Shown: positions 51,547 through 60,428, numbered from the stretch's first letter. The stretch: 64,000 nucleotides of DNA from Ruminococcus sp. (GCA_017626015.1 JAGAJO010000005.1:1-64000); one strand, 5' to 3'. Numbers and translations: made by a program. Notes: generated by a model not told the origin, from the sequence alone.

Positions 51547-52983
51547 ATGACAAACAGCTATGAAAGCCCGTTCTGCACACGGTATGCAAGTAAGGAAATG
51601 CAGTATATTTTTTCTGCGGACAAGAAGTTTACCACATGGAGAAAGCTTTGGGTAGCTCTTGCCAGAGCGGAAATGAAGCTGGGTCTGCCGGTCACTCAGG
51701 AGCAGGTGGACGAGCTTGAAGCCAACGTTGAAAATATCGACTACGCCGTTGCGGCAGAGCGTGAAAAGCTTGTCCGCCACGACGTTATGTCCCATGTATA
51801 CGCATACGGAAAGGTCTGCCCGAAGGCTGCGGGGATCATACATCTGGGAGCTACCTCATGCTATGTCGGAGACAATACCGACGTCATTATAATGCGGGAC
51901 GCTCTGAAGGTTGTAAAAAGAAAACTTGTAAAGGTCATAGATCAACTTGCAAAATTTGCGGACAAGTATAAGGCTCTGCCCTGTCTCGCCTATACGCACC
52001 TTCAGCCCGCACAGCTCACCACTGTGGGAAAGAGAGCCACGCTATGGTGCAACGAGCTGCTTATGGATCTGGAGGATCTGGACTTCCGTCTTGCAAGCCT
52101 TAAGCTTTTAGGCTCTAAGGGAACGACCGGGACCCAGGCGTCGTTTATGGAGCTTTTTGAAGGTGACACCAATAAGATCAAGGAGCTTGAAAGAATGATC
52201 GCCGACGAAATGGGATTTGACGCTGTTGTACCCGTATCCGGTCAGACCTATTCCAGAAAAATGGATTTCCAGGTATGCTCCGTACTGGCAGGAATTGCTC
52301 AGTCCGCAAGCAAGTTCTCCAACGACATAAGGATCCTTCAGTCCTTCAAGGAGATCGAGGAGCCGTTTGAAAAAAATCAGATAGGCTCATCTGCAATGGC
52401 ATATAAGAGAAATCCCATGAGAGATGAGAGAATAACGTCCCTTGCAAGATATGTGATGTGCGATGTGCTTAATCCTGCGTTTACGGCAGGCACACAGTGG
52501 TTCGAGAGAACGCTTGACGACTCGGCAAACAAGAGGATTTCCGTGGCCGAGGCTTTCCTCGGAGTTGACGCTATCCTCAATATCATGCTCAACGTTACAG
52601 ACCCTGAAAACGGTCTTGTGGTTTACGATAAGATCATCACCAGACGTGTCATGGCTGAACTGCCGTTTATGGCGACGGAAAATATTATGATGGACGCTGT
52701 CAAAAAGGGAGGAAACCGACAGGAGCTTCACGAGAGGATAAGAGAATACTCAATGCAGGCTGGAGCAAGAGTCAAGAAAGAGGGACTTGACAACAATCTC
52801 TGTGAGCTTATCCTTGCCGATCCCATGTTTATGATAACAAAGGAAGAAATGGACGCTATTATGAAGCCTGAGAACTTCATTGGAAGATGTCCTCAGCAGG
52901 TAGATGAATTTATTGAAAACTGCGTAAAACCTGTTGTTGAGGAGAACGGAGTTTCCGACGATGTTGCGGAGATAAATGTCTGA
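51547..52983 (+). CDS. purB: adenylosuccinate lyase PurB
   Basis: A 478-residue fumarase-superfamily lyase acting twice in purine synthesis (SAICAR and adenylosuccinate cleavage). Motifs: SPFCTRYASKEMQYIFS at the N-terminus, HDVMSHVYAYG, HLGATSCYVGDNTD, TYTHLQPAQ-type ACLAYTHLQPAQLT and the signature GSSAMAYKRNPMRDERI. ATG 51547 is chosen over the in-frame ATG at 51538-51546 region because AAAGAGG lies 10 nt upstream of it. It stands apart from the purine cluster with its own promoter. Confidence 0.96.
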   Translation: MTNSYESPFCTRYASKEMQYIFSADKKFTTWRKLWVALARAEMKLGLPVTQEQVDELEANVENIDYAVAAEREKLVRHDVMSHVYAYGKVCPKAAGIIHLGATSCYVGDNTDVIIMRDALKVVKRKLVKVIDQLAKFADKYKALPCLAYTHLQPAQLTTVGKRATLWCNELLMDLEDLDFRLASLKLLGSKGTTGTQASFMELFEGDTNKIKELERMIADEMGFDAVVPVSGQTYSRKMDFQVCSVLAGIAQSASKFSNDIRILQSFKEIEEPFEKNQIGSSAMAYKRNPMRDERITSLARYVMCDVLNPAFTAGTQWFERTLDDSANKRISVAEAFLGVDAILNIMLNVTDPENGLVVYDKIITRRVMAELPFMATENIMMDAVKKGGNRQELHERIREYSMQAGARVKKEGLDNNLCELILADPMFMITKEEMDAIMKPENFIGRCPQQVDEFIENCVKPVVEENGVSDDVAEINV

Positions 52984-53054
52984 AATTCAGGCATACTGAC
53001 GTAATTTGGCAATGTGACGGAAAAATATACAGCGTTTAACCAAGATTAAGCGCC

Positions 53055-53101
53055 GCAAAACGCACGAAAAGCCGTCAGTCGGTCGTTATGCGTTATTGCC
53101 T
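53055..53101 (-). repeat. hairpin repeat AGGCAATA family, copy B
   Basis: Read on the minus strand from 53101: AGGCAATA, CGCA, AACGACCG, CTGACGGCTTT, GTGCG, in the same order and spacing as copy A at 21022. Nearby, ACTGACG (52996) and CGTCAGT (53074), and GGCAAT (53008) and ATTGCC (53095) can also pair, so 52990-53101 is highly structured, in the 145-bp gap after purB. Confidence 0.55.
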
Positions 53102-53128
53102 TTATTATATGGATAAGGAGAGAGCTAT

Positions 53129-53335
53129 ATGAACTGTCCCCGCTGCGGAGGGTTCTGCACAATTATAAACGAAACCGAAACGACGTACGGAAGCTACGGT
53201 CTCGGAAAAGGCTGCTGCGGATATATTATTTTCGGCTGGGTTGGGTTGCTTTGCGGTCTGCTGGGAATGAAGCCTAGATCCAAATCAAGATCATACTGGG
53301 TGTGTCAGAGCTGTGGAAAGAAATTCAAGGTATAA
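53129..53335 (+). CDS. small zinc-ribbon protein, 68 aa
   Basis: Two Cys pairs at the ends, CPRCGGFC near the N-terminus and CQSCGKKF at the C-terminus, form a zinc ribbon interrupted by a Gly-rich hydrophobic stretch (GLGKGCCGYIIFGWVGLLCGLLG) that may sit in or on the membrane. AAGGAGAGAG precedes the ATG. It is the first of five same-strand genes with gaps under 20 bp. Role unknown. Confidence 0.8.
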   Translation: MNCPRCGGFCTIINETETTYGSYGLGKGCCGYIIFGWVGLLCGLLGMKPRSKSRSYWVCQSCGKKFKV

Positions 53336-53336
53336 A

Positions 53337-53708
53337 ATGACATCAGCTGAAACAAAGTGGATAAAGCTTATGGAGCTAGGCGAGAGACTTGGGTGTCACC
53401 AAATGCCGGACAGGAGCTTTTTCATAAAGGGCTGGCAGTTCCCTGTGTGCGCAAGGTGTACGGGAGTTATTATCGGTCAGGCGGCAGGTACAGCCGTTTG
53501 TCTCAGAAAGAAAATTCCGCTGTATATATCTGCCATATGTTGTGAAATAACTCTGCTGGACTGGTCCTTGCAGCAAGCCGGTATCAAGCAGTCAACTAAT
53601 CTTCGCAGACTTGTCACTGGCATTCTGGGGGGCTTTGGGTTAACGGCAGTATACTCCAGTGCGGTGAGATTTGTTTTGGAAACGAGGCGTAACCAAAATG
53701 GCGGCTAA
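53337..53708 (+). CDS. DUF2085-family membrane protein
   Basis: A 123-residue protein. LGCHQMPDRSFFIKGWQFPVCARCTGVIIGQ is the DUF2085 hallmark with conserved Cys and His (C-H-Q, C-A-R-C). Hydrophobic segments follow (IPLYISAICCEITLLDWSLQQ, LVTGILGGFGLTAVYSSAV). The start at 53337 lies 2 bp after the upstream stop. It overlaps the next gene by 11 bp. Function unknown; the conserved Cys suggest metal or redox chemistry. Confidence 0.85.
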   Translation: MTSAETKWIKLMELGERLGCHQMPDRSFFIKGWQFPVCARCTGVIIGQAAGTAVCLRKKIPLYISAICCEITLLDWSLQQAGIKQSTNLRRLVTGILGGFGLTAVYSSAVRFVLETRRNQNGG

Positions 53709-54189
53709 AGCGATACTGATATGCGGTAAAATATGCAGCGGTAAAAGTACCTACGCCGAGAAGCTTAAAAAACAGAACAATGCGGTACTGTTATCCGTTG
53801 ACGAGATAACGCTGTCGGTATTTGACGGCGATCTGGGAGAAAAGCATGATGAGATCACAGGACGCATTCAAAAGTATCTGTTTGAAAAATCCGTTCAGAT
53901 AATAGAAAGCGGTACCTCCGTTATTCTGGACTGGGGATTCTGGCGAAAAAGCGACCGTAAGCTTGCCCGTGATTTTTATGAGAGCAGGAGCATTCCCTGT
54001 GAGCTTCATTACATTGATATTTCTGAGGATACTCACAGGCTGAACATTGCCCAACGGAACAGGGCGGTATCTGAGGGCAGAATATCGGCTTACTTTGTTG
54101 ACGAGGGACTTTACAGGAAATTCTGCGAAATATTTGAATGTCCGCAGGAAAACGAGATCGACGTCCGATACGGATATGAAAGATGGTAA
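53698..54189 (+). CDS. P-loop ATP-binding/kinase-like protein
   Basis: A 163-residue AAA-type small kinase fold: Walker A ILICGKICSGKSTYAEKL at 6-23, VILDWGFWRKSDRKLARDFY and DTHRLNIAQRNRA as lid-like arginine region. This resembles the polynucleotide or antibiotic kinase-like family frequently annotated as ATP-binding protein. ATG 53698 overlaps the end of the DUF2085 gene, with GAGG upstream. Substrate unknown. Confidence 0.85.
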   Translation: MAAKAILICGKICSGKSTYAEKLKKQNNAVLLSVDEITLSVFDGDLGEKHDEITGRIQKYLFEKSVQIIESGTSVILDWGFWRKSDRKLARDFYESRSIPCELHYIDISEDTHRLNIAQRNRAVSEGRISAYFVDEGLYRKFCEIFECPQENEIDVRYGYERW

Positions 54190-54207
54190 TTTTTCGGAGG
54201 TGTAAAA

Positions 54208-54822
54208 ATGGACATAACAAAGCTCCGGAATGGTGCAGGAGAGGTACTTGTCAGGACGGTAAACGCTATGAAGGGCGGTACGGGACAGGTTCACCCTCAG
54301 TCGCTGCTGTGCGCTTTAGGCTCACTGGCAGGATATGCCTGTCAGCAGGACGTCAGAAACGTCTATATGAAAAATAAAGGTATGGCGGAGGACACGGTCT
54401 TTACCGTCATGGAAAATAAGCAGGGCAGGAAATTCTTTTTCGGCGACCTGCTGAACGAGCCGCTTGTGAATGAAAGATACTCCGTCTGGTCTATGATCGG
54501 GGGAGCGGTGCATAGAGCGGGGGCTAAGCTTCCCGATGTAAATGACATATTCAGATATGTTTCATATGTTGTGGGAGGCGAGCAGTTCGGCAGAGTTCGC
54601 AGCTGTGAGACAGGCGACGATATGGAGACCTACGTCAGAAATCTATGGAGACCTCTTGCGGCGATAGCTGAGAATTACGCACAGGATGGCGAGCTGCATA
54701 TTGTTTTCGGACTTGCGCTCCAAAAGTCTGTAATTTCATGCAAAGGGGTAACTGATATTACGGAAGCGGCAAGGATAGCTATGGAAAGCGCAGTTTCCAT
54801 GTCAAAAATAGAATTAAATTAG
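54208..54822 (+). CDS. conserved hypothetical protein, 204 aa
   Basis: A soluble mixed alpha/beta protein without signal peptide. Features are MKGGTGQVHPQSLLCALGSLAGYACQQDVRN, RKFFFGDLLNEPLVNERYSVWSMIGGAVHRAG, and ELHIVFGLALQKSVISCKGVTDITEAARIAMESAVSMSKI. I do not recognise the family. CGGAGGTG precedes the ATG; it lies 18 bp after the kinase-like gene and 11 bp before the next lipoprotein, so is part of this run. Confidence 0.75.
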   Translation: MDITKLRNGAGEVLVRTVNAMKGGTGQVHPQSLLCALGSLAGYACQQDVRNVYMKNKGMAEDTVFTVMENKQGRKFFFGDLLNEPLVNERYSVWSMIGGAVHRAGAKLPDVNDIFRYVSYVVGGEQFGRVRSCETGDDMETYVRNLWRPLAAIAENYAQDGELHIVFGLALQKSVISCKGVTDITEAARIAMESAVSMSKIELN

Positions 54823-54833
54823 GGGTGAAAATA

Positions 54834-55934
54834 ATGAAAAAAATTGCGGTCACGGTTATTTGTGCAGCTATGCTTTGCAGCTGCGGGTCAACAGACGGCG
54901 GGAGCTCTTCAAGCAAAGCAGAAAAGCCCAATGCATCGGCAAGCTCATCAAAAAGCAGCTCTGCGTCAGATACGCAGAAGGATCCTGAATCCGACAGTTC
55001 CGAGACTGTACCCGATAAAAAAGAGCGGACCGTGACCCTTGACAGCTTTACCGAGGACAAGGGAGCATTCAGGTCAATAACCTTCAGCGGGGTGAGCGGA
55101 AGCAGGATAGGCTTAGCGCAGAATTCCGGAAACGTTCTGCACAACGGCGTTGTGGGAATAGTCGGAGTACCCTTCGTGGTCATGTTCAACTCCATTGAAA
55201 ACGGCAGGATAACCATTACGGTCGATCCCGAAAATCTTAACGGCATTCCCCTGAAAAATCTTCTGCTGCTGCACTACAACGAGAATGACGCCAACTACGA
55301 GGAGATCTGGTGCGATGCAAACGAGGCGGAAAACTCTATCTCGGCGGACATAACCGCAGACGGAGACTATGTTGTCGCCGACTGGTATCAATGGGGAGCT
55401 GCGTGGGGATTTGACACTTCGGAATATGCGCACGATGTCACATATAACAGCGATGCTCCGTTTGAGAATATAGAATACCCGTTTTCGGTGACTGTTCCCA
55501 CAGGCTGCGATGGCTTTGAACATACAGAGGAATATACATATGAAAACTTCGACTACAAAACAGTCTACCGTATTGCAGGAGAATATGTCTACACATTTAC
55601 GGATATTTCCTATATAACTCCTCATACCGAGGACGGAGAAATCACCCTTGACGACTTTACGGAAATTATGAAGGAAGCCATAGAAAACGAATTTGAATGG
55701 CGGGACGGGATATTATCGGAAGAAAAGATCACCTCTTCTGACGGAACAGAGGGCGTAAAGTTCACCTCCGTACACAAATACATCAGCGGCGACGACTATA
55801 CCTACGCTGAGGATATTCTTGTTTACTACCCGGACGGAAACGGCGGATTTTTCGAGATCGAATGCGAACACGCCGAAAAGGACGAATATGTGGAGATTTA
55901 CGACCAAATTATTTCAAGCTTTAAGGTTTTGTAA
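54834..55934 (+). CDS. lipoprotein of unknown function, 366 aa
   Basis: Signal peptide MKKIAVTVICAAMLCSC with lipobox LCSC (Cys17), then a 45-residue Ser/Lys/Asp linker. Residues about 68-185 form a beta-rich domain (TVTLDSFTEDKGAFRSITFSG, NGRITITVDPENLNG, GDYVVADWYQWG); the first part recalls Ig-like cell-surface modules. About 205-366 form a second domain (YPFSVTVPTGCDGFEHTEEYTYENFDYKTVYRIAG). AGGGGTG selects ATG 54834 over GTG 54825. Last of the five-gene run before metY. Confidence 0.8.
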   Translation: MKKIAVTVICAAMLCSCGSTDGGSSSSKAEKPNASASSSKSSSASDTQKDPESDSSETVPDKKERTVTLDSFTEDKGAFRSITFSGVSGSRIGLAQNSGNVLHNGVVGIVGVPFVVMFNSIENGRITITVDPENLNGIPLKNLLLLHYNENDANYEEIWCDANEAENSISADITADGDYVVADWYQWGAAWGFDTSEYAHDVTYNSDAPFENIEYPFSVTVPTGCDGFEHTEEYTYENFDYKTVYRIAGEYVYTFTDISYITPHTEDGEITLDDFTEIMKEAIENEFEWRDGILSEEKITSSDGTEGVKFTSVHKYISGDDYTYAEDILVYYPDGNGGFFEIECEHAEKDEYVEIYDQIISSFKVL

Positions 55935-55962
55935 TAAATATTTTTGAAAGGATCTGATTGAA

Positions 55963-57228
55963 ATGAAAATTGAAACACAATGCTTACATGAGGGCTATAC
56001 TCCCAAAAACGGAGAACCTAGAGTTGTTCCGATAGTTCAGAGTACGACCTACGTTTATGACTCCACCGATGAGGTAGCGGCGGTTTTTGATGACCCTACC
56101 AGAAGCCTGATCTACTCTCGTTTTGAGAATCCCACCACCGACGCTGTTGAAAAGAAGATAGCAGCTCTTGAGGGCGGTGCTGCGGCTATGTGTACCTCCT
56201 CGGGACAGGCGGCGACCCTTTGCAGTATCCTCAATATCTGTCAGGCTGGGGACAGCTTTATTTCCTCCACCTCCATTTACGGCGGAACTATAAATCTGTT
56301 CAGCATCACAATGAAAAAGCTTGGTATCGAGTGCATTTACGTTGATCCCGACTGCACGGAGGAGGAGCTTAATGCGGCGTTCAAGCCAAACACAAAGCTT
56401 GTTTTCGGAGAGACTATCGCAAATCCTGCGCTGACAGTCCTTGATATTGAAAAGTTTGCAAATGCCGCTCACGCAAACGGAGTTCCGCTTATTGTGGACA
56501 ACACCTTTGCGACCCCTTACCTTTGCAGACCTATCGAGTGGGGCGCAGATATCGTTATACACTCCACCTCAAAATACATGGACGGTCATGCAGTTCAGGT
56601 AGGCGGAGTTATTGTGGATTCGGGAAAATTCGACTGGACTCAGGGTAAGTTCCCCTGCATGACGGAGCCTGACGAGAGCTATCACGGCACTGTATACACC
56701 GAAAAGTATCCGTTCGCTCCTTACATCGTAAAGGCAAGAATGCAGCTGATGAGAGACTTTGGCTGCTATCCTGCTGCAAATTCCTCTTTCCTGCTTAACC
56801 TGGGACTTGAAACTCTCCCGGTAAGAATGAAGCAGTATGTTGAAAATGCAAAAATAGTCGCAAAGTATCTTGATGAGAACGATAAGGTCGAGTCGGTATT
56901 CTATCCGGGACTTGAGGGAAACAAGTATTATCCGCTGGTTCAGAAGTATCTTCCCCTTGGCTGCTCTGGAGTCATCTCATTCTCCATTAAGGGCGGAAGA
57001 GACACGGCTGTGAGGTTTATGGACAGCTTAAAGCTTGCATCAAACGAGGTCCATGTTGCGGATATCCGCACCTGCGTGCTTCACCCGGCTTCCGCAACCC
57101 ACAGACAGCTTACCGATGAACAGCTGGCAGCCGCCGGTATCGACGGAGGAATGATAAGATTCTCCGTGGGACTTGAAAATGTGGAGGATATTCTTGCTGA
57201 TCTTAAGCAGGCATTCGATAAGATCTGA
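55963..57228 (+). CDS. metY: O-acetylhomoserine sulfhydrylase (PLP enzyme)
   Basis: A 421-residue Cys/Met-metabolism PLP enzyme making homocysteine from O-acetylhomoserine and sulfide. Motifs: VPIVQSTTYVYDSTDEVAAVFD, YSRFENPTTDAVEKKIAALEGG, TSSGQAATLCSILNI, VDNTFATPYLCRPIEWGADIVIHSTSKYMDGH with the PLP lysine at 204, and IRFSVGLENVEDILADL. Length matches MetY rather than shorter MetB/MetC. AAAGGAT precedes the ATG. No S-box or other riboswitch is visible in the 28-bp gap upstream. Confidence 0.93.
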   Translation: MKIETQCLHEGYTPKNGEPRVVPIVQSTTYVYDSTDEVAAVFDDPTRSLIYSRFENPTTDAVEKKIAALEGGAAAMCTSSGQAATLCSILNICQAGDSFISSTSIYGGTINLFSITMKKLGIECIYVDPDCTEEELNAAFKPNTKLVFGETIANPALTVLDIEKFANAAHANGVPLIVDNTFATPYLCRPIEWGADIVIHSTSKYMDGHAVQVGGVIVDSGKFDWTQGKFPCMTEPDESYHGTVYTEKYPFAPYIVKARMQLMRDFGCYPAANSSFLLNLGLETLPVRMKQYVENAKIVAKYLDENDKVESVFYPGLEGNKYYPLVQKYLPLGCSGVISFSIKGGRDTAVRFMDSLKLASNEVHVADIRTCVLHPASATHRQLTDEQLAAAGIDGGMIRFSVGLENVEDILADLKQAFDKI

Positions 57229-57324
57229 AACTAAGGAAACGCACCTAAATACATTGCATGGGAAGCAGTGAGTTTTAAAGCAGCGATTTGATCAGTGCTT
57301 CCTAAATATTTTATCACAAACAAT

Positions 57325-57364
57325 AAAAACGCTCCGCTTGGCATATCCCGGCGGAGCGTTTTTT
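57325..57364. terminator. terminator after metY
   Basis: AAAAACGCTCCGC (57325-57337) and GCGGAGCGTTTTTT (57351-57364) form a strong stem with tracts on both sides. Confidence 0.92.
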
Positions 57365-57434
57365 GTACATCTTGCATTGAATAGCTGCAATAATTGCATT
57401 GAGCCTTGTGGATCTATACAATATTTTAAATTGC

Positions 57435-57500
57435 ATACAATATTGTATTGACAAATAATATTATATGTCATATAATATATACAACGATATAATATTGTAC
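57435..57500 (+). promoter_or_regulatory. promoter and operator of the PadR operon
   Basis: Perfect TTGACA (57448-57453), 17 bp, TATAAT (57471-57476). The palindrome ATACAATATTGTAT (57435-57448) abuts the -35, and a related sequence ATATAATATTGTAC (57487-57500) lies near the start site. These two sites suit binding by a PadR dimer. Confidence 0.75.
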
Positions 57501-57564
57501 AGGACAAATGAAACAAGACAATAAAATGCCGCATTTGCTGCGGCAGCGGAAAGGAGCTAGAAAC

Positions 57565-57885
57565 ATGGGATTTCCTGTTAGCGCAGGTCTGCTGGATTCG
57601 ATGGTGCTTTCGGTTGTGGAACGTGAAGACACCTACGGCTATGAGATCACCCAGTACCTCAGGCGGGCAGTTGACGTATCCGAATCGACGCTGTATCCGG
57701 TTCTCAGAAGACTGCAAAAAAACGAACTGCTTGAAACCTACGACAAGGAGTATATGGGAAGAAACAGAAGATACTACCGTGTCACGGACAAGGGAATGAA
57801 CGCACTTGAGGATTACAGACACCAGTGGACAGAACATAAAATTAAGGTAGACAGTATATTAATGAATGAGGGTGAGAAATTATGA
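57565..57885 (+). CDS. PadR-family transcriptional regulator
   Basis: A 106-residue winged-helix regulator: GLLDSMVLSVVEREDTYGYEITQYLRRAVDVSESTLYPVLRRLQKNELLETY, NRRYYRVTDKG. Short C-terminal helix, so PadR subfamily 2. AAAGGAG precedes ATG 57565; a longer frame upstream lacks a ribosome-binding site. Its stop overlaps the next start by 4 bp. Paired with DUF1700, DUF4097 and PspC genes as in many Firmicute envelope-stress operons. Confidence 0.95.
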   Translation: MGFPVSAGLLDSMVLSVVEREDTYGYEITQYLRRAVDVSESTLYPVLRRLQKNELLETYDKEYMGRNRRYYRVTDKGMNALEDYRHQWTEHKIKVDSILMNEGEKL

Positions 57886-58562
57886 GCAGGCTTGAATTTC
57901 TTATGAATATGAGATCCTGCCTTGATAAGGGAGGACTCCCGAAAAATGAAATGGACGAGGCGCTTCGCTATTACGAGGAGATTTTTCTTGACGCCGGCCC
58001 GGAAAAGGAAGATGAAACGGCTGCCGGTCTTGGAGATCCCGAGGACATTGCAAGAGAAATACTTATTGAAAACGGTCTGCACCCCGACGGCACTCCTGAA
58101 TTTCAGATGGAGGACGTAAAAAATCCTGCCCAAGGAAGTCAGAATGATCAGCAGTACGACAAACGGTATAATTATAATTACAGTGAAAATAACGGTCAGA
58201 AGCAGCGAAACGACAACCTGTTGAAGCTGGTGCTTATACTGGTAACCAGCCCCATATGGATACCCTGCGCAGCCGCTTTGCTGGGCATAATGGTTGCGGT
58301 GGCAGCCGTAATTTTCGCACTTTTTGTAGCTCTTGCTGCGATCGGCTTCGGACTTACAGTGGGAGGGATCGCCGGACTTTTCAGCGTTCCGCCTATAGGC
58401 ATCTGCCTGCTGGGCTGCGGACTTATAGGTCTGGGACTTTTCGGTCTGATTGCCGTTCCCATGCTTAAGATCTGTTTCAGAGCGGCGGCAAGTATAATAA
58501 ACGGTATCGTTACTGTTATAAGAAAAATTTTCAGGATCGGGGAGGCGAAAGCAAATGGCTAA
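57882..58562 (+). CDS. DUF1700 (HAAS domain) membrane protein
   Basis: A 226-residue protein. N-terminal helical HAAS signalling domain about 1-75 (LEFLMNMRSCLDKGGLPKNEMDEALRYYEEIFLDAG, LGDPEDIAREIL). Asn/Gln-rich linker 85-112. Three to four hydrophobic segments about 115-215 (LVLILVTSPIWIPCAAALLGIMVAVAAVIFALFVALAAIGFG and others, Gly-rich). The family works with PadR regulators, perhaps sensing through the membrane. Overlaps the padR stop and the next start (8 bp). Confidence 0.9.
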   Translation: MSRLEFLMNMRSCLDKGGLPKNEMDEALRYYEEIFLDAGPEKEDETAAGLGDPEDIAREILIENGLHPDGTPEFQMEDVKNPAQGSQNDQQYDKRYNYNYSENNGQKQRNDNLLKLVLILVTSPIWIPCAAALLGIMVAVAAVIFALFVALAAIGFGLTVGGIAGLFSVPPIGICLLGCGLIGLGLFGLIAVPMLKICFRAAASIINGIVTVIRKIFRIGEAKANG

Positions 58563-59457
58563 ATATGACGCTGCAGGTGACAGGATCGAAAGAAGATTTC
58601 CCATATTTCCCGTTGTGCTTATGGCGGCGGGAGCGGTACTTCTCACAGTCGGAATAATCGTATGCAAAAACACGGATATGAGCAAATACGAATCAAAAAT
58701 GCAAAAGGGAATTACGATAGACCAGAACTACGACGGTTCTTCCGTAAAAAATATCGATCTGGAATACGGCTACGGAGATCTTACAGTAGACAAAAGCTCC
58801 GACGGAAACATTTATGTTAAGGGTGAAAATGTTCCCGACTATTATACCATAGGCTTGAACGGAAATACCTTCGAGATCAAAAGCCGCAAAAATCATTTTA
58901 GTTTATGGGATATAGGCACATGGGGCTTCGGATTATGGAATAACAATGATGTCTCTCTTACGGTTTATCTTCCCGAAAAGATCTACGACGAAGTAAGCAT
59001 TGACTCCGGCGCAGGAGAGGTCATACTCAACGGTTTAAGCTGCAATGAATTTGATATCGACTCGGGCGCGGGAGACTGTACTGTAACGTCAATGAGTTGC
59101 AACGACTTTTCCGTCGATCTGGGAGCCGGTGACTGCGATATAATTTCATCGACGATCGAAGGTACTGTTGAAGCAGATGCGGGTGCAGGAAACCTGACAA
59201 TGCAAAGCTGTTCTGCCGGCGGTCTTGATATAGATCTGGGTGCGGGGGATTTTGAATTTTTCGGAAGTGTAAACGGAAATATCAATATCGACAGCGGCGC
59301 AGGAGACTGTACGATCGATCTTTACGGAGATGAAAGCGACTACCGCTTTGTGGGCGACCGCAAGAATCGCTACGGATCCCGTGACGGAAAATACACCGTC
59401 GATATCGACAGCGGCGTTGGAGATATAGATTTCACCTTCGGAAATACCAAAGAATAA
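58555..59457 (+). CDS. DUF4097-type membrane-anchored beta-helix protein
   Basis: A 300-residue protein with an N-terminal basic segment, one transmembrane helix at about 18-38 (PVVLMAAGAVLLTVGIIVC) and an outside beta-helical domain. Seven repeats of the form (D)(S/L/A)G(A/V)G(D/E/N) appear at roughly 18-20-residue intervals between about 143 and 296 (DSGAGE, DSGAGD, DLGAGD, DAGAGN, DLGAGD, DSGAGD, DSGVGD). This is the DUF4097/adhesin-like pattern. Overlaps the preceding gene by 8 bp. Role in the envelope is inferred from the operon. Confidence 0.92.
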   Translation: MAKYDAAGDRIERRFPIFPVVLMAAGAVLLTVGIIVCKNTDMSKYESKMQKGITIDQNYDGSSVKNIDLEYGYGDLTVDKSSDGNIYVKGENVPDYYTIGLNGNTFEIKSRKNHFSLWDIGTWGFGLWNNNDVSLTVYLPEKIYDEVSIDSGAGEVILNGLSCNEFDIDSGAGDCTVTSMSCNDFSVDLGAGDCDIISSTIEGTVEADAGAGNLTMQSCSAGGLDIDLGAGDFEFFGSVNGNINIDSGAGDCTIDLYGDESDYRFVGDRKNRYGSRDGKYTVDIDSGVGDIDFTFGNTKE

Positions 59458-59487
59458 CACCTACAACAGTTTACAGGAGGAGAAAAT

Positions 59488-59670
59488 ATGAGAAAAACGC
59501 TTTACAAAATCAGGCAGGGAAGGATCATCTGCGGCGTTTGCAACGGACTTGCGGAGTATTTTGACGTTGATGTCAACGTTGTAAGGCTGGGTACCGTCAT
59601 ACTTGCCTGCTGCAGCGGAGTAGGACTGGTAGCGTACATCGTGGCGGCGGTCATACTTCCCGAAGCATAG
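59488..59670 (+). CDS. PspC-domain protein, 60 aa
   Basis: A minimal PspC domain: KTLYKIRQGRIICGVCNGLAEYFDVDVNVVRLGTVILACCSGVGLVAYIVAAVILPE, with one hydrophobic hairpin. PspC proteins belong to phage-shock or envelope-stress systems. AGGAGGAG precedes the ATG. Last gene of the PadR operon, followed by a hairpin terminator. Confidence 0.95.
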   Translation: MRKTLYKIRQGRIICGVCNGLAEYFDVDVNVVRLGTVILACCSGVGLVAYIVAAVILPEA

Positions 59671-59681
59671 ACAGACAGCAA

Positions 59682-59716
59682 TACGCACATCGGTATGAGA
59701 TATGCCGATGTGCGTA
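59682..59716. terminator. hairpin between convergent PspC and phosphatase genes
   Basis: TACGCACATCGGTAT (59682-59696) and TATGCCGATGTGCGTA (59701-59716) form a near-perfect stem followed by ATTCTTTATAT. It can terminate both strands. Confidence 0.75.
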
Positions 59717-59741
59717 ATTCTTTATATACATTTTTTTAAGA

Positions 59742-60428
59742 TCACTGATAGTTTACAATGCCCGCTCCCCTGTTGTCCTGGTGAGCAATATCTCCGAAGC
59801 CGTGAAGGCGGAAATTCACCAGCTCACCGAATCGGTCGTCTGTACACAGCGTAGCTATAGCGGTAGGCTCTGCGCTGAAGCCCTGGAGGGCTACTATTGG
59901 GGATATCCCCAGCAGATGAGCTATAATAACGCAGGTCGCTCCGAAATGACAAAACAGAGCAAGAGTTTCGTTGCAGGCAGAAGCTTTGCGGTATACTCCA
60001 CCCTCACGGACAAGTCCGTAGTCTGCCAGCAGCGAATCAAGTCCACAGCATACGGCATCAAACCTTTCCTTTATACCGCTGCCCTGCATACCCGGGGACA
60101 AAAAGAATTTTTTTCTGTCATAAAGGCTGTCATCAGATGTCCAGTTTTTTGGACAAATATCCCATGTATGTACCGGCTCCGACTTATCGCTGTCATGTAC
60201 CTTCACATCAAATTCATGCAGCCAGTCACATTGGGTCAAGGAAATATTTTTTCCATTCACACAAATTTCAGCAGTCTCCCTTGCCCTGCCCATAGGCGAC
60301 ATATATGCGGCTGTTATATTCTCGGTTTCAAGACGGGCAGCAAGCTTTTTCGCCTGCAAAATACCGTTAGCGGTAAGACAGTCCGACTCATAATCCGGCT
60401 CTCCGTGGCGGATGATCAAAAGCTTCAT
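59742..60428 (-). CDS. histidine phosphatase family protein
   Basis: A 228-residue phosphoglycerate-mutase-like phosphatase. RHGEPDYESD at 7-16 supplies the phospho-His. SPMGRARETAEIC gives the Arg. The second His is in LFCHFGATCVIIAHLLG. The physiological substrate is not predictable. The start context lies near the next gene's terminator. It is on the same strand as the CotH gene upstream but separated by a hairpin. Confidence 0.92.
   Translation of the reverse strand: MKLLIIRHGEPDYESDCLTANGILQAKKLAARLETENITAAYMSPMGRARETAEICVNGKNISLTQCDWLHEFDVKVHDSDKSEPVHTWDICPKNWTSDDSLYDRKKFFLSPGMQGSGIKERFDAVCCGLDSLLADYGLVREGGVYRKASACNETLALFCHFGATCVIIAHLLGISPIVALQGFSAEPTAIATLCTDDRFGELVNFRLHGFGDIAHQDNRGAGIVNYQ

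Noticed and set aside
55935..55962. SAM riboswitch before metY
   Set aside because: The gap is only 28 bp, with no room for an S-box.
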